Shown piece by piece: positions 50,244 through 58,222 of a DNA stretch of 64,000 nt (the first letter of the stretch is position 1; each line of letters starts with the position of its first letter). The DNA is from Litoribacillus peritrichatus. Lineage in GTDB: Bacteria; Pseudomonadota; Gammaproteobacteria; Pseudomonadales; Litoribrevibacteraceae. The DNA is taken from contig NZ_BAABBN010000004.1 of the NCBI RefSeq assembly GCF_039537985.1, forward strand, positions 744,001-808,000, read 5' to 3'. Made by a program: the position numbers and the translations under genes. Under the pieces are notes generated by a model that did no database searches, was not told where the DNA came from, and saw only the letters and a list, made by a program, of their open reading frames with translations.

Positions 50244-50597
50244 ATGAAGAAACTGACTTTAGTTATATTGATGATATTGAGTACACATGTATTTTCCGGT
50301 GAATGTATAAATTGCACAATTAAATTTATGGGGTGTAGCGGAAAATATCTAGGAAAGCAAAGCTGTAGTATTTATTTTAATGAAAGCATCTCGAACAAAG
50401 CCTCCTGTGCTACTGGAACTGATTCTGGAAATAGAATGGTTCTTGATGTTTCAAATGAAGGAGAAAAAGGAATTTTGTCGTTAGCAATTTCGGCAAAATT
50501 AGCGAATCAAAAGGTAACAGTATATGGCAATAATACCTGCGATATTTGGACAACACATGAAAGTATAAACCTGCTGTATATTGGTGAAGTTAAATAA
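50244..50597 (+). CDS. Cassette gene: secreted cysteine-containing protein
   Basis: 117 residues starting at ATG 50244 with GGAGAAAG ahead. Signal peptide at 1-18 (LTLVILMILSTHVFSG). The mature domain has six cysteines (CINCTIKFMGCSG, SCSIYF, SCATG and CDIWT), enough for three disulfides, and a beta-rich pattern. No family recognised. It lies right after a core-site-like GTTATAAC box (50219-50226). Its own downstream attC has been replaced or disrupted by a transposase fragment. Confidence 0.55.
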   Translation: MKKLTLVILMILSTHVFSGECINCTIKFMGCSGKYLGKQSCSIYFNESISNKASCATGTDSGNRMVLDVSNEGEKGILSLAISAKLANQKVTVYGNNTCDIWTTHESINLLYIGEVK

Positions 50598-50671
50598 GTT
50601 ATATCAAGAAAAGACCACTTTGTTTGCCTATTCCAAAGGCATCACTTCAAGCTGAGAAATCCAGTGGTGTT

Positions 50672-50907
50672 GTGAAACCAACATCATTTTTAAAGCCTTG
50701 TCGTGTGACAGCGTACCTCACTTCACTACCATTGCTAACTTTGTAAGTAGCCACGTGGAGGAAGTGGCTGCGTTGTTTGAACAAGTGCTTCTGGTTTGCG
50801 ATCAACAAGGATTACTTGGCAAAGAGTTGTTCGCCATTGATGGATGCAAAATGGCCTCTGACGCCTCAAAAGAACATTCTGGCACCTTTAAAGAGTTGGC
50901 CGCATAA
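50672..50907 (+). mobile_element. IS1182-family transposase fragment
   Basis: The reading frame from about 50672 gives NIIFKALSCDSVPHFTTIAN, then FVSSHVEEVAALFEQVLLVC and ELFAIDGCKMASDASKEHSG, ending in a stop at 50907. This is an internal piece of IS1182-type transposases (helical region followed by the first DDE aspartate in AIDGCK). The N-terminal HTH and the rest of the catalytic domain are absent, and no inverted repeats are seen, so it is a dead remnant inside the cassette array. Confidence 0.75.
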
Positions 50908-51064
50908 AAGGGCCTATTTAGTCGAAACAGCCAAAATCAGCTCACACAATAAGAGATCATGTAAAAGAAAATTGGTTAGAATGCGGGTTAATAAAATTAA
51001 CGGATTAAATGGAAGCGCGTGGAGAACTAAAAGGGTTTTTCTACAGGCTCGTTAGGTGAATTAT

Positions 51065-51445
51065 ATGGAAGATATCACTGCAATCGGAGAAGGCATTTCG
51101 CACATTGAAATGGCATCAGTAAACTTCGATCAATGGATGCTTACAGTTGCACTTAGGACTTATGCCAATGACCAATCGGTAAAAGGCATGGTTCACTTAA
51201 CGTTTAAAGGTGTTCGTGGCTTTCGATACCTGGATGAAGGCGATATGCTCAGATATCCGTTTCCAAGCAATTGCACAGAGAAATATGTTCAAACAATCAC
51301 ACAAGAAGGTTGGTCGCAACAAGAAACAGAGTTTGGCAATATTGTTACGTTAGCGTCAGGCCACACGGAGTATCTTGTTGCCACAGACAATGAGTGTTTG
51401 TGTGTTTTGGTACATGACCAACCGGTAATTATCAAAGAACTATGA
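51065..51445 (+). CDS. Cassette gene: unknown acidic protein
   Basis: 126 residues from the ATG at 51065 (a GTG at 51056 is also open). No signal peptide and no recognised domain; composition is mixed alpha/beta with MVHLTFKGVRGFRYLDEGDM and EYLVATDNECLCVLVHDQPV. It starts just after a GTTAGGTG core-site-like box (51051-51058) and ends 41 bases before another (51487-51494), consistent with a cassette gene whose flanking attC stems are reduced. Confidence 0.5.
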   Translation: MEDITAIGEGISHIEMASVNFDQWMLTVALRTYANDQSVKGMVHLTFKGVRGFRYLDEGDMLRYPFPSNCTEKYVQTITQEGWSQQETEFGNIVTLASGHTEYLVATDNECLCVLVHDQPVIIKEL

Positions 51446-51557
51446 AACAATCACTTCAAATTTAGTGTTTATGACACAATGCTTTAGTTAGGTGGCGTTG
51501 TTCATCCTTAATTTACTGGCCGGTATTCGTTGACCACTACAACCATTTAATAAAGAT

Positions 51558-52259
51558 ATGAATTTGAATAAATACCTCGTTGCTTTTTTATTGTTTTTAA
51601 CCAAACACTCTATGGCTGGAGAGGTTTTTATCGACTTTCCGTCGGAGATAAGAGCCGATGAAAAATATATCATCTACTCTCATGGCCTAATAGTCGAGGG
51701 TAGTAACAATAAACCAGTTCATACGAGATTTGGGGTTTATGAATTTAATTTAATCAAAAATGCTTTAGTTGCAGGTAGTGATTTCAATCTAATCGCGGAA
51801 CATAGACCTAAAAACACTGAAATCGTCATATACGCCAGAAAATTAGCGTCTTGGGTCAAAGCGTTAGTATCAGCCGGGGTTGAACCCGCCAATATCACTC
51901 TTGTGGGCTTTTCAAGAGGAGGAGAGTTAACGGCCTATGCTTCAAGCGAACTAAATCGTTTGAATATAAACACTGTTCTGCTAGCAACATGCTGGCCTGG
52001 GTCAGTCCAAAGTAAGCCGGAGGTGACTTTTGGAGGAAATTTTCTATCTGTATATGAAACTACTGATGAGGCTTTGTCCTGCAAAGACATTGCGAATAAG
52101 AGTAAGGACTTAATTTCATTCAAGGAAATAAGCATTTCAACAGGTAAGGAACATGGCGCATTTTTTAAACCGTTGGAAGAATGGGTCACTCCCGTTAAAC
52201 AATGGATTAACTCCAAGGCTGTTAGCATCTTGATCAACGATGAAGACAAACATCGTTAG
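51558..52259 (+). CDS. Cassette gene: secreted alpha/beta hydrolase-like protein
   Basis: 233 residues. Signal peptide at about 1-20 (ending HSMAG). IIYSHGLIVEG is the strand and loop before the oxyanion hole, and GFSRGGE carries the nucleophile-elbow serine S119. A late histidine (GKEHGAFF) could complete a triad. It is probably a periplasmic esterase; the substrate is unknown. It follows a GTTAGGTG box and is followed by a probable attC site. Confidence 0.6.
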   Translation: MNLNKYLVAFLLFLTKHSMAGEVFIDFPSEIRADEKYIIYSHGLIVEGSNNKPVHTRFGVYEFNLIKNALVAGSDFNLIAEHRPKNTEIVIYARKLASWVKALVSAGVEPANITLVGFSRGGELTAYASSELNRLNINTVLLATCWPGSVQSKPEVTFGGNFLSVYETTDEALSCKDIANKSKDLISFKEISISTGKEHGAFFKPLEEWVTPVKQWINSKAVSILINDEDKHR

Positions 52260-52347
52260 TATCAAGTTTCTGTTGTCGCCACTTTGTGGCTGGGACAGCT
52301 TACTTGTCGCTTTGCTATGTTCCAGCTGTCCCAAAGCGTTGGTATGC
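52256..52347 (+). repeat. Probable attC site D
   Basis: Inner arms TGGGACAGCT (52291-52300) and AGCTGTCCCA (52325-52334) are a perfect 10-base pair around a 24-base centre (CTTGTCGCTTTGCTATG). The right box GCGTTGGTAT (from 52338) fits the G/TTRRRY core. The left box is unclear: TTAGTATC near the gene end is the nearest candidate. Confidence 0.5.
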
Positions 52348-52402
52348 GGGCTGAGGCATGTCGTAACTCAGACTTAATTAGAATTGATATTGGATATCCT
52401 AA

Positions 52403-53347
52403 ATGCAGAAAGGCGCATTATATTTACGGCGTACAGGTATTGTATTCGTGGCCATAGTTCTAACAATAATTGTTGGCTCGATCTCGCTTTGGCATTGGCC
52501 AGGTATAGTAGCAAAATCCATATCTCAACCGCTTGAGTACACTCCTGTTCCTATTTCCAGATTGGAAATGAAGTGTTTTAGTCGTGACGTGCCTGTTAAC
52601 TGGTCGTATTGCATTAATCGTATGCCAAATAGTAAAAGTGATGACCTGATTTATTATTTCCATGGACGCAGAGGCAATGCCAAGTGGTGGAATGACGATA
52701 CCTACTACACAGGTGATTTGTACCGACAGTGGGCAGAGACAAAGTCGGAACCGCCGACCGTAATCAGCATCTCATTTGGCTCGCTTTGGTTGCTAGAAAA
52801 GGGGTTGCTTCTTGAGTATTTTCAGAATGAGCTTGTTCCACAGATAGAGTCAAAACTTAGTTTAAAAATTGATAAGAGGCTCGTTGTTGGTGAATCAATG
52901 GGAGGTGTTAACGCAATTCTAGCATGGCTAAATACCAGCTCATTATTTGATGGGGCAGCTTCGCTTTGCGCCCCACTTCCAACAGTTTCTCCAAAGGCAT
53001 CATTTAATGAGATTGCAGAATATATGCATAGCTCTAATACCTCATGGGAACGAGGTTTAATGATGTTGTTTATGGGACGCTACCTATATCCTGATGAGGG
53101 GAGTTGGAATCAAAATAGCCCCTTGAAAGTGGCGCATAGTAAAGATTTAAGTTCAGCAGGTCCCTTGTATCTATCTTGTGGAAAAAAGGACGATTGGGGT
53201 TGCATGGTTGGTTCTAAGCAATTGATTGAAAATGCCGAAAGCAATGGCGCTCAAATTCTTTGGTATCCAATGGAGGGAGGGCATTGCGATATTGACAGAA
53301 TGTCTCTTGCGAGGTTTTTAGGTGATTCGAATAGAGTGTATAACTAA
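52403..53347 (+). CDS. Cassette gene: membrane-anchored alpha/beta hydrolase
   Basis: 314 residues. An N-terminal membrane helix at about 11-30 anchors a periplasmic domain. YYFHGRRGNAKWW is the oxyanion region, VVGESMGGVNA carries the nucleophile S165, and EGGHCDIDR supplies a late histidine, as in feruloyl-esterase/S-formylglutathione-hydrolase-like enzymes. Substrate unknown. It begins about 55 bases after probable attC site D and ends at the left half of another attC-like element. Confidence 0.65.
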   Translation: MQKGALYLRRTGIVFVAIVLTIIVGSISLWHWPGIVAKSISQPLEYTPVPISRLEMKCFSRDVPVNWSYCINRMPNSKSDDLIYYFHGRRGNAKWWNDDTYYTGDLYRQWAETKSEPPTVISISFGSLWLLEKGLLLEYFQNELVPQIESKLSLKIDKRLVVGESMGGVNAILAWLNTSSLFDGAASLCAPLPTVSPKASFNEIAEYMHSSNTSWERGLMMLFMGRYLYPDEGSWNQNSPLKVAHSKDLSSAGPLYLSCGKKDDWGCMVGSKQLIENAESNGAQILWYPMEGGHCDIDRMSLARFLGDSNRVYN

Positions 53348-53372
53348 TACAGATAGGTTGCGCGCAGCCACT
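53343..53372 (+). repeat. Truncated attC-like left end, copy 1 of a 30-base repeat
   Basis: ATAACTAATA followed by CAGATAGGTTGCGCGCAGCC (53350-53369) lies directly at the hydrolase stop codon. The same element occurs at 54567-54596 with two mismatches in its first ten bases. Both sit at cassette-gene ends but lack a right half. Confidence 0.65.
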
Positions 53373-53373
53373 A

Positions 53374-53526
53374 GAATGAGTTGAGTTGTTCCGCTGTGAG
53401 CTGATCAGGCAGCACTCAAAAAAATCCCCCAACTTGCCGAAGACAACGGGAATACATGTTGATGGTTTTAGGGCTTTTCCCCTGCAGGGTAAGTTCGTTA
53501 AGATAGCGTTGATACAGAGAATTGAA
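53374..53526 (-). pseudogene. Fragment of an IS91-associated tyrosine recombinase
   Basis: On the minus strand from 53526 the frame reads LYQRYLNELTLQGKSPKTIN, then MYSRCLRQVGGFF, and after a one-base frameshift in a T run LPDQLTAEQLNSF. This is the SAM-like N-terminal domain of the XerD-like integrases found next to IS91-type transposases (pattern from memory). The catalytic domain with the R-H-R-Y residues is absent. The plus-strand frame at 53386-53652 over it is a shadow. Confidence 0.6.
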
Positions 53527-53652
53527 GCAGCTTCGTTCAACCAGTACCTTTGTTTTTCAACATCAATGATCGTCACAAAAGAAACGGTGTGCTGGACTGT
53601 CCTTGAGTTCCGGCCCATTATGGAAGTGTCTATATTTTACGTGGATCAATAA

Positions 53653-54081
53653 GTGTCTTTTATGGCTACTAACCATCAATTTAAAAGATTGAATGCTGGC
53701 AGGGATTATATTGCTAATAATTATCAAGCACAGCTCAGCTTAGCTGGTATAGCAAAGAGTGCAAATATGTCCCCTTATCATTTTTTGCGTGTTTTCAAGG
53801 ATATTTATGGAGAAACGCCTAACGAGTTCTTGATTCGGCTTAGGGTCGAACAGGCTAAGAACATGCTTATTACGGAAAATTTTAGCGTCTCAGAAATTTG
53901 CGAGAAAGTGGGTTACACAAGTCTTGGTAGCTTTTCTTCATTGTTTTTAAAACAAGTTGGTGTAGCGCCCACTTTATATCGTCGTAAGCTTTGGGCTTTG
54001 TCTACTGAAGCGTATTGTTTTCCCTCTCAGGCTATACCGGCATGTTATGCGTACAATTTTTTAGGAAAATTGGCTAATTGA
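53653..54081 (+). CDS. Small AraC-family regulator (DNA-binding domain only)
   Basis: About 142 residues (GTG 53653, or ATG 53662). The double helix-turn-helix fills residues 12-110 with LSLAGIAKSANMSPYHFLRV and VSEICEKVGYTSLGSFSSLF. There is no N-terminal effector domain, so it is a stand-alone binding domain with a short cysteine-containing tail. It is followed after 71 bases by a VOC-family gene on the same strand. Such AraC-VOC pairs are common, and the regulator probably controls the enzyme. Confidence 0.75.
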   Translation: MSFMATNHQFKRLNAGRDYIANNYQAQLSLAGIAKSANMSPYHFLRVFKDIYGETPNEFLIRLRVEQAKNMLITENFSVSEICEKVGYTSLGSFSSLFLKQVGVAPTLYRRKLWALSTEAYCFPSQAIPACYAYNFLGKLAN

Positions 54082-54152
54082 GCAATATTGGAGAAATATC
54101 ATTCTGATTATTTCGATAAAATAAAAATGAATTCACAGCAGGGAATATGTAG

Positions 54153-54560
54153 ATGATCACATCCATAGCGCATTCAACAATTTACGTACTTAATCAGGAC
54201 GAAGCGCTTGATTTTTACAAAAACAAGCTCGGTTTTGAGGTCGGTGATGACATGAAAGTAGAAGGAGGTTTTCGGTGGCTAACTGTATATCCGAAATCTA
54301 ATTCACAACTTCAGTTGGTATTGGCAGAACCAAAAGAGGGGCCGATGTTCACCAAAGACTCTGCCGATAAGATACGAAGTTTAATCGAAGAAGGCGCATT
54401 TGGCGCCGGCGTTTTCGAAACTGAAAACTGCCAAAAAACGTACGAAGAGCTTGTGGCAAAAGGAGTGAAGTTTATCCAGCCACCTACGGAACAACTTTAT
54501 GGCGTCGAAGCTATGGGCATAGACAACTCTGGGAACTGGTTTAGTTTGGTTCAACGGTAA
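54153..54560 (+). CDS. VOC (glyoxalase/dioxygenase superfamily) protein
   Basis: 135 residues with two beta-alpha-beta-beta-beta units: IAHSTIYVLNQDEALDFYKN with KLGFEVGDDM, then GVFETENCQKTYEELVAKGV with FIQPPTEQLYGVEAMGIDNSG (each shown in part). One histidine (IAHS) and acidic residues could bind a metal. This type includes lactoylglutathione lyases and antibiotic-binding proteins; no substrate can be named. Its end carries the second copy of the 30-base attC-like element, so AraC and VOC may be one two-gene cassette. Confidence 0.75.
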   Translation: MITSIAHSTIYVLNQDEALDFYKNKLGFEVGDDMKVEGGFRWLTVYPKSNSQLQLVLAEPKEGPMFTKDSADKIRSLIEEGAFGAGVFETENCQKTYEELVAKGVKFIQPPTEQLYGVEAMGIDNSGNWFSLVQR

Positions 54561-54566
54561 AATATA

Positions 54567-54596
54567 ACTCATTCAGATAGGTTGCGCGCAGCCGCA
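54567..54596 (+). repeat. Truncated attC-like left end, copy 2 of a 30-base repeat
   Basis: ATAACTCATT followed by CAGATAGGTTGCGCGCAGCC (54574-54593) lies just after the VOC stop. The 20-base part is identical to that at 53350-53369. The cassette array ends here; the chemoreceptor gene lies 190 bases beyond on the other strand. Confidence 0.65.
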
Positions 54597-54783
54597 ACTT
54601 AATCTGGTTGAGCATGTCCACTTTAAGAATATAAATAGCTGCCTGAGAGGTATGAAAAATCATAAACACTGCTCTGAAATTCCATTTCCCCTCATCTTGG
54701 CTGCCATTGAAAAGAATTGGCTGGGCATTACACGCCGAGTTTAAATCCTCTACTCATTGAGCATTTGATCCAACATTCTGCGT

Positions 54784-56916
54784 TTAGGTGACTAACTCAG
54801 GGGTGGTGCCAAATTTTGTGGGTAACAAAGGCACCTCCTTCACCGGCTTACACATAGAAGTAATAAGACCACCGTCAGTCAGATCAGTGATTGTTTCTAC
54901 TTTGTAGTGACTGAGTACACGTTTCAGCTCCACAGACATCTCTGACAATCTAGCCCCAGACGTGGCCAAGGCCTTGGCGTTATCAGAAGACGACGTTGCA
55001 TCATCAGCAATACGAACAACACTCTGCGTAATTTCATCGGCTACATAAGATTGCTCATGTGCTGCTGTCGCAATTTGAGCGCTCATATCGGTAATTTTAA
55101 ACACAGCCTCAGCAATGCTCTGCAAGGTATTTCGAGCTTCATTGGCAAGAACCACTGCATCGCTCGCATTGGTTTCGCTCGTACGCATAACCTGTGCAAC
55201 GCGCTCAATGCCCGATTGAATTTTCTCAATAACGGTTTGAATTTCTTGTGTGGAGTTTTGGGTTCGTTGCGCCAAGGTTCGGACTTCATCTGCAACAACT
55301 GCAAAGCCCCGGCCTTGTTCTCCTGCTCTTGCGGCTTCAATTGCAGCATTCAACGCCAATAAATTGGTTTGTTCGGCAATGGATTGAATCACATCTAAAA
55401 TACTGGTGATGCTTTTGCTGTTCTCTTCGAGGTTTTCTACTACAGATACTGCATTGACTAAATCCCGGCTGAGATCTTGAATGTTCCCAACCACATTGGA
55501 AACAACTTTTTCTCCTTGCTCTGCCTGAGTCTTTGCTTCTTCTGCAGACGCAGAGGCTTCTTCTGTCCTTCCTGCGACTTCACTCACAGAACTGTTCATT
55601 TCTGTAATGGCACTGGAAGAGGCATCCAGTTCTTTAGATTGATTATCCACAGACTGTGCTGTACTTGAGCTGGCAGTCGCCACCTCATTGGCAGTGTCTG
55701 CAATCTCATCACTGCATTTCAGTACCGACAAAATCGATTGTTTCATGCCTTCCGCTATGCGGTTAAAACTATCAGCAATCAGTCGCATTTCATCCCGTGT
55801 TTGAATAGCCAGACGGGCTTCTAAATTCCCATCACATAATTCTCTGGCCATATCAGACATATCTTTGATATTTCTTCTGATACCTAAATAAATGCCCATA
55901 AAAAAGAAAATAAGAACACTGGTGATAACGGCAATGATAATCGCCATACTGTTAAACGAAGCCGAGGCCGCTGATACCCGTTCAGTCATCCGTTGTGTCA
56001 GTACCTCTAATAAAGAATCATACAAAGCCAACAGATTGCCAATGGTTTTCGTACCCGTTGCGAAAAAGTCACTCGCTTCGATCGTTTTAGAAGTAGCTTC
56101 TATCACATGCTGTTCGGTAAGCTGGATAAACGTATTTAAATCTTTCACCGCTTGTTGATAGGTTACTGACAATTCTTTTTCTAATTCAGGTGCCTCGTCA
56201 AACAGGTATCCCATGTCTTTCTGAAGGGCTTTTAAATAACGCTTATCCGCTAATGAACTCACGATGAGTTTATTGTTCAGCGTAAAGGCACCGGATGCGA
56301 TTACGCCCGATCCCTTTCCTCGCAATTTCCCTAATGCCTCCACCTGATTAGGCAACGTAATCAGTAAGGTGTTTATGGCGTAACTGTTTGCGGCATTTTC
56401 TTCTTGTGAAAGCCCGCCCTCACGACCGACAGTATCTAAAAAATCCAGAACAGAAGTAATTAAGTCGGTGTACTCCGAAAAAACTAATTTCGCTTCACTA
56501 TTAAATGCGGCATTGGTTATCCGCTGCCAACGATCGTATAAAGCACTGGGTTGACCACGGTAATCCTGACTCAAGATGGTGTGCTGCTTAGTCACTGTAA
56601 GCAGCTCTTTAAAGCTCTCTTCTACTTTGGCTCGCTTAGCTAGAATTTTACTTTCAAAATTTTTATCTCCAAGCAAATAGGCATTGGTCATGCCTCGTGT
56701 TTGAGCTATATCCTCTACTAAATACCTTAATGGCTGGATATAAAAGTTCGCAGAGAGTGCAGTCTTGGCTAAATTCTTCGTATTTAGCTCATCCTTCATG
56801 ATGAGACCGTATCCCACCATCAACGGAATCAAACTGACTGCAATGAGTAAAAGAAATTTTTGCTTAAAAGTAAGATTATTCGAAACCCCAACAGCCAAAT
56901 CTAAAATAATTTTCAC
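54784..56916 (-). CDS. Methyl-accepting chemotaxis protein
   Basis: About 710 residues from a GTG at 56916, which has AAGGGGGG just ahead; the frame stays open to an ATG at 56967. A first membrane helix (about 15-35) and a second (about 325-350) enclose a long helical periplasmic domain with a nitrate/nitrite-sensor-like pattern (IAQTRGMTNAYLLGDKNFE). HAMP follows. The signalling hairpin has ILDVIQSIAEQTNLLALNAA then IEAARAGEQGRGFAVVADEV. The C-terminus lacks a recognisable CheR-tethering pentapeptide. It directs motility through CheA; the ligand is unknown. Confidence 0.9.
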   Translation of the reverse strand: MKIILDLAVGVSNNLTFKQKFLLLIAVSLIPLMVGYGLIMKDELNTKNLAKTALSANFYIQPLRYLVEDIAQTRGMTNAYLLGDKNFESKILAKRAKVEESFKELLTVTKQHTILSQDYRGQPSALYDRWQRITNAAFNSEAKLVFSEYTDLITSVLDFLDTVGREGGLSQEENAANSYAINTLLITLPNQVEALGKLRGKGSGVIASGAFTLNNKLIVSSLADKRYLKALQKDMGYLFDEAPELEKELSVTYQQAVKDLNTFIQLTEQHVIEATSKTIEASDFFATGTKTIGNLLALYDSLLEVLTQRMTERVSAASASFNSMAIIIAVITSVLIFFFMGIYLGIRRNIKDMSDMARELCDGNLEARLAIQTRDEMRLIADSFNRIAEGMKQSILSVLKCSDEIADTANEVATASSSTAQSVDNQSKELDASSSAITEMNSSVSEVAGRTEEASASAEEAKTQAEQGEKVVSNVVGNIQDLSRDLVNAVSVVENLEENSKSITSILDVIQSIAEQTNLLALNAAIEAARAGEQGRGFAVVADEVRTLAQRTQNSTQEIQTVIEKIQSGIERVAQVMRTSETNASDAVVLANEARNTLQSIAEAVFKITDMSAQIATAAHEQSYVADEITQSVVRIADDATSSSDNAKALATSGARLSEMSVELKRVLSHYKVETITDLTDGGLITSMCKPVKEVPLLPTKFGTTPELVT

Positions 56917-57132
56917 TGGAACCCCCCTTTGAATGACCATCTCTGATTCATTTAAGAAGAATTCCAAAGATAAGCTGAATTTTTTTCACTCAATCAGATA
57001 ATCGGTTCAGTAAAGCCAAATCAAAATATCGAACCTCGCCATCAACTGTCACAGACACCCGCTCAGTGTTGGCCTATTGCGGATGTCTTTTGCTCTTAGC
57101 GTAAGAAGGTTGCTTTTGGTGTGGTATTTCCT

Positions 57133-57876
57133 TTATTCGTTAACCTTACCAGGCAAACTCAAGTCGCCAGAAGCAATATCCATTACGTCCACCACGCAGA
57201 GTAGAGGTGCATGGACGCTTTGATTAACTCTGAGCCCTGCAGTCACTCCATCAAAAGAAGCGTTCTTAACAACGCCAATTTCTTCAAAAGGAACTCGTAC
57301 TTGCACGCCATCCGAGTCAAATGTCGGGTTCCAGCCAGGGCTGTCTAACAGGATTGGCAAGCCAGGCCATGTCTTAGGCAGCCTGGGTTTAGCGCCTTCA
57401 GGAATGTCGACAACCCCTAAAGCGCCTTCTCCGCATTGTGCGTTGGGTTGTAATACTACCCAGTGACTGTGCCATACGTTTCCGTCATTTGTGGTGCTCC
57501 CATCTCCGTTCTCATCATAGAGTGGCGTATCATCAAAATCAGGGTGGGCGGTGACCGCTAATGCCAGAATGCCCGCTTTTTTCTCAAACCCGACCTCATA
57601 ACTGTCTATGGTCGTTGGCCATACATAGGAAAATACATGGCTGCCGGCTAACTGACCGGTGGGTGTCGGTTTGTTAGTACCTGCTTGGTCAGATACTGCC
57701 ATGTGAAAGGTTGCAACATTTCCCTCTGTGGTAATTTTAGTGTGGATGATGTCAAACGGAGCAATGGTCTCCGCATTTTTTGCTGACTGAATATCGCCTG
57801 AATGGGGCTGGTGAGCGCAGGCGGGGAGCGCAGTGCTCGCGACGACAAGTGTCGCAATAAGAGAAAGTTTTGACAT
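57133..57876 (-). CDS. Putative lipoprotein of unknown function, paired with a glutaredoxin-like gene
   Basis: 247 residues. A signal sequence ends LPAC, a lipobox. The mature part is beta-rich with conserved-looking segments SHVFSYVWPTTIDSYEVGF, YDENGDGSTTNDGNVWHSHW (a calcium-loop-like DENGDG) and WPGLPILLDSPGWNPTF. No family recognised by name. It begins immediately at the stop of the small thioredoxin-fold gene (shared base 57876), so the two are one operon, divergent from a MarR-type regulator. Confidence 0.6.
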   Translation of the reverse strand: MSKLSLIATLVVASTALPACAHQPHSGDIQSAKNAETIAPFDIIHTKITTEGNVATFHMAVSDQAGTNKPTPTGQLAGSHVFSYVWPTTIDSYEVGFEKKAGILALAVTAHPDFDDTPLYDENGDGSTTNDGNVWHSHWVVLQPNAQCGEGALGVVDIPEGAKPRLPKTWPGLPILLDSPGWNPTFDSDGVQVRVPFEEIGVVKNASFDGVTAGLRVNQSVHAPLLCVVDVMDIASGDLSLPGKVNE

Positions 57877-58118
57877 TATGCACCTCCTTTCACGTCTTCA
57901 AGTGATGCGCCAAAATTAATATGAAAAACATTGCCGGCTAACATCAGAGCAGGGACTGACTTGATACCGGCTTCTTCTGCTGCACGAATTTGTTCTTTAT
58001 CTTCGCCCAAATGAATGACTTCAACGTCAAAGCGATTTTTATCTAACGCTTCGAGTACTTGTTGTTCGGCGCTTAAACAAACTGGGCAACCGGCGTGGTA
58101 AAAAATGGCTTTATTCAT
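57876..58118 (-). CDS. Glutaredoxin-like thioredoxin-fold protein
   Basis: 80 residues. IFYHAGCPVCLSAEQQVLEAL has the redox pair C11/C14, and SVPALMLAGNVFHINFGASL contains the cis-proline (VPAL). It is shorter than classical glutaredoxins and resembles small redox proteins used for electron delivery or redox sensing. Its stop overlaps the lipoprotein start by one base (TAATG). The divergent MarR protein with C-terminal cysteines is the likely regulator. Confidence 0.75.
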   Translation of the reverse strand: MNKAIFYHAGCPVCLSAEQQVLEALDKNRFDVEVIHLGEDKEQIRAAEEAGIKSVPALMLAGNVFHINFGASLEDVKGGA

Positions 58119-58143
58119 AATGGTTCCTTAATTTTGATTGTTT

Positions 58144-58158
58144 GTATCGACTCGATAC
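58144..58158. promoter_or_regulatory. Inverted-repeat operator between the redox pair and the MarR gene
   Basis: GTATCGA (58144-58150) and TCGATAC (58152-58158) are perfect arms about one central base. A second related element, TAGTCGATACTA, lies at 58204-58215 just before the MarR start at 58223. Two sites in a divergent promoter fit autoregulation plus control of the redox operon (inference). Confidence 0.65.
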
Positions 58159-58222
58159 TATTTAAAGGTTGGCAAATTATTTTGAGCTTGTCAATATAGT
58201 TTTTAGTCGATACTATGTGGGG

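Noticed and set aside
53214..53618. A minus-strand frame across the recombinase fragment
   Set aside because: The meaningful recombinase translation is in a different frame; this frame is out of register for most of its length.
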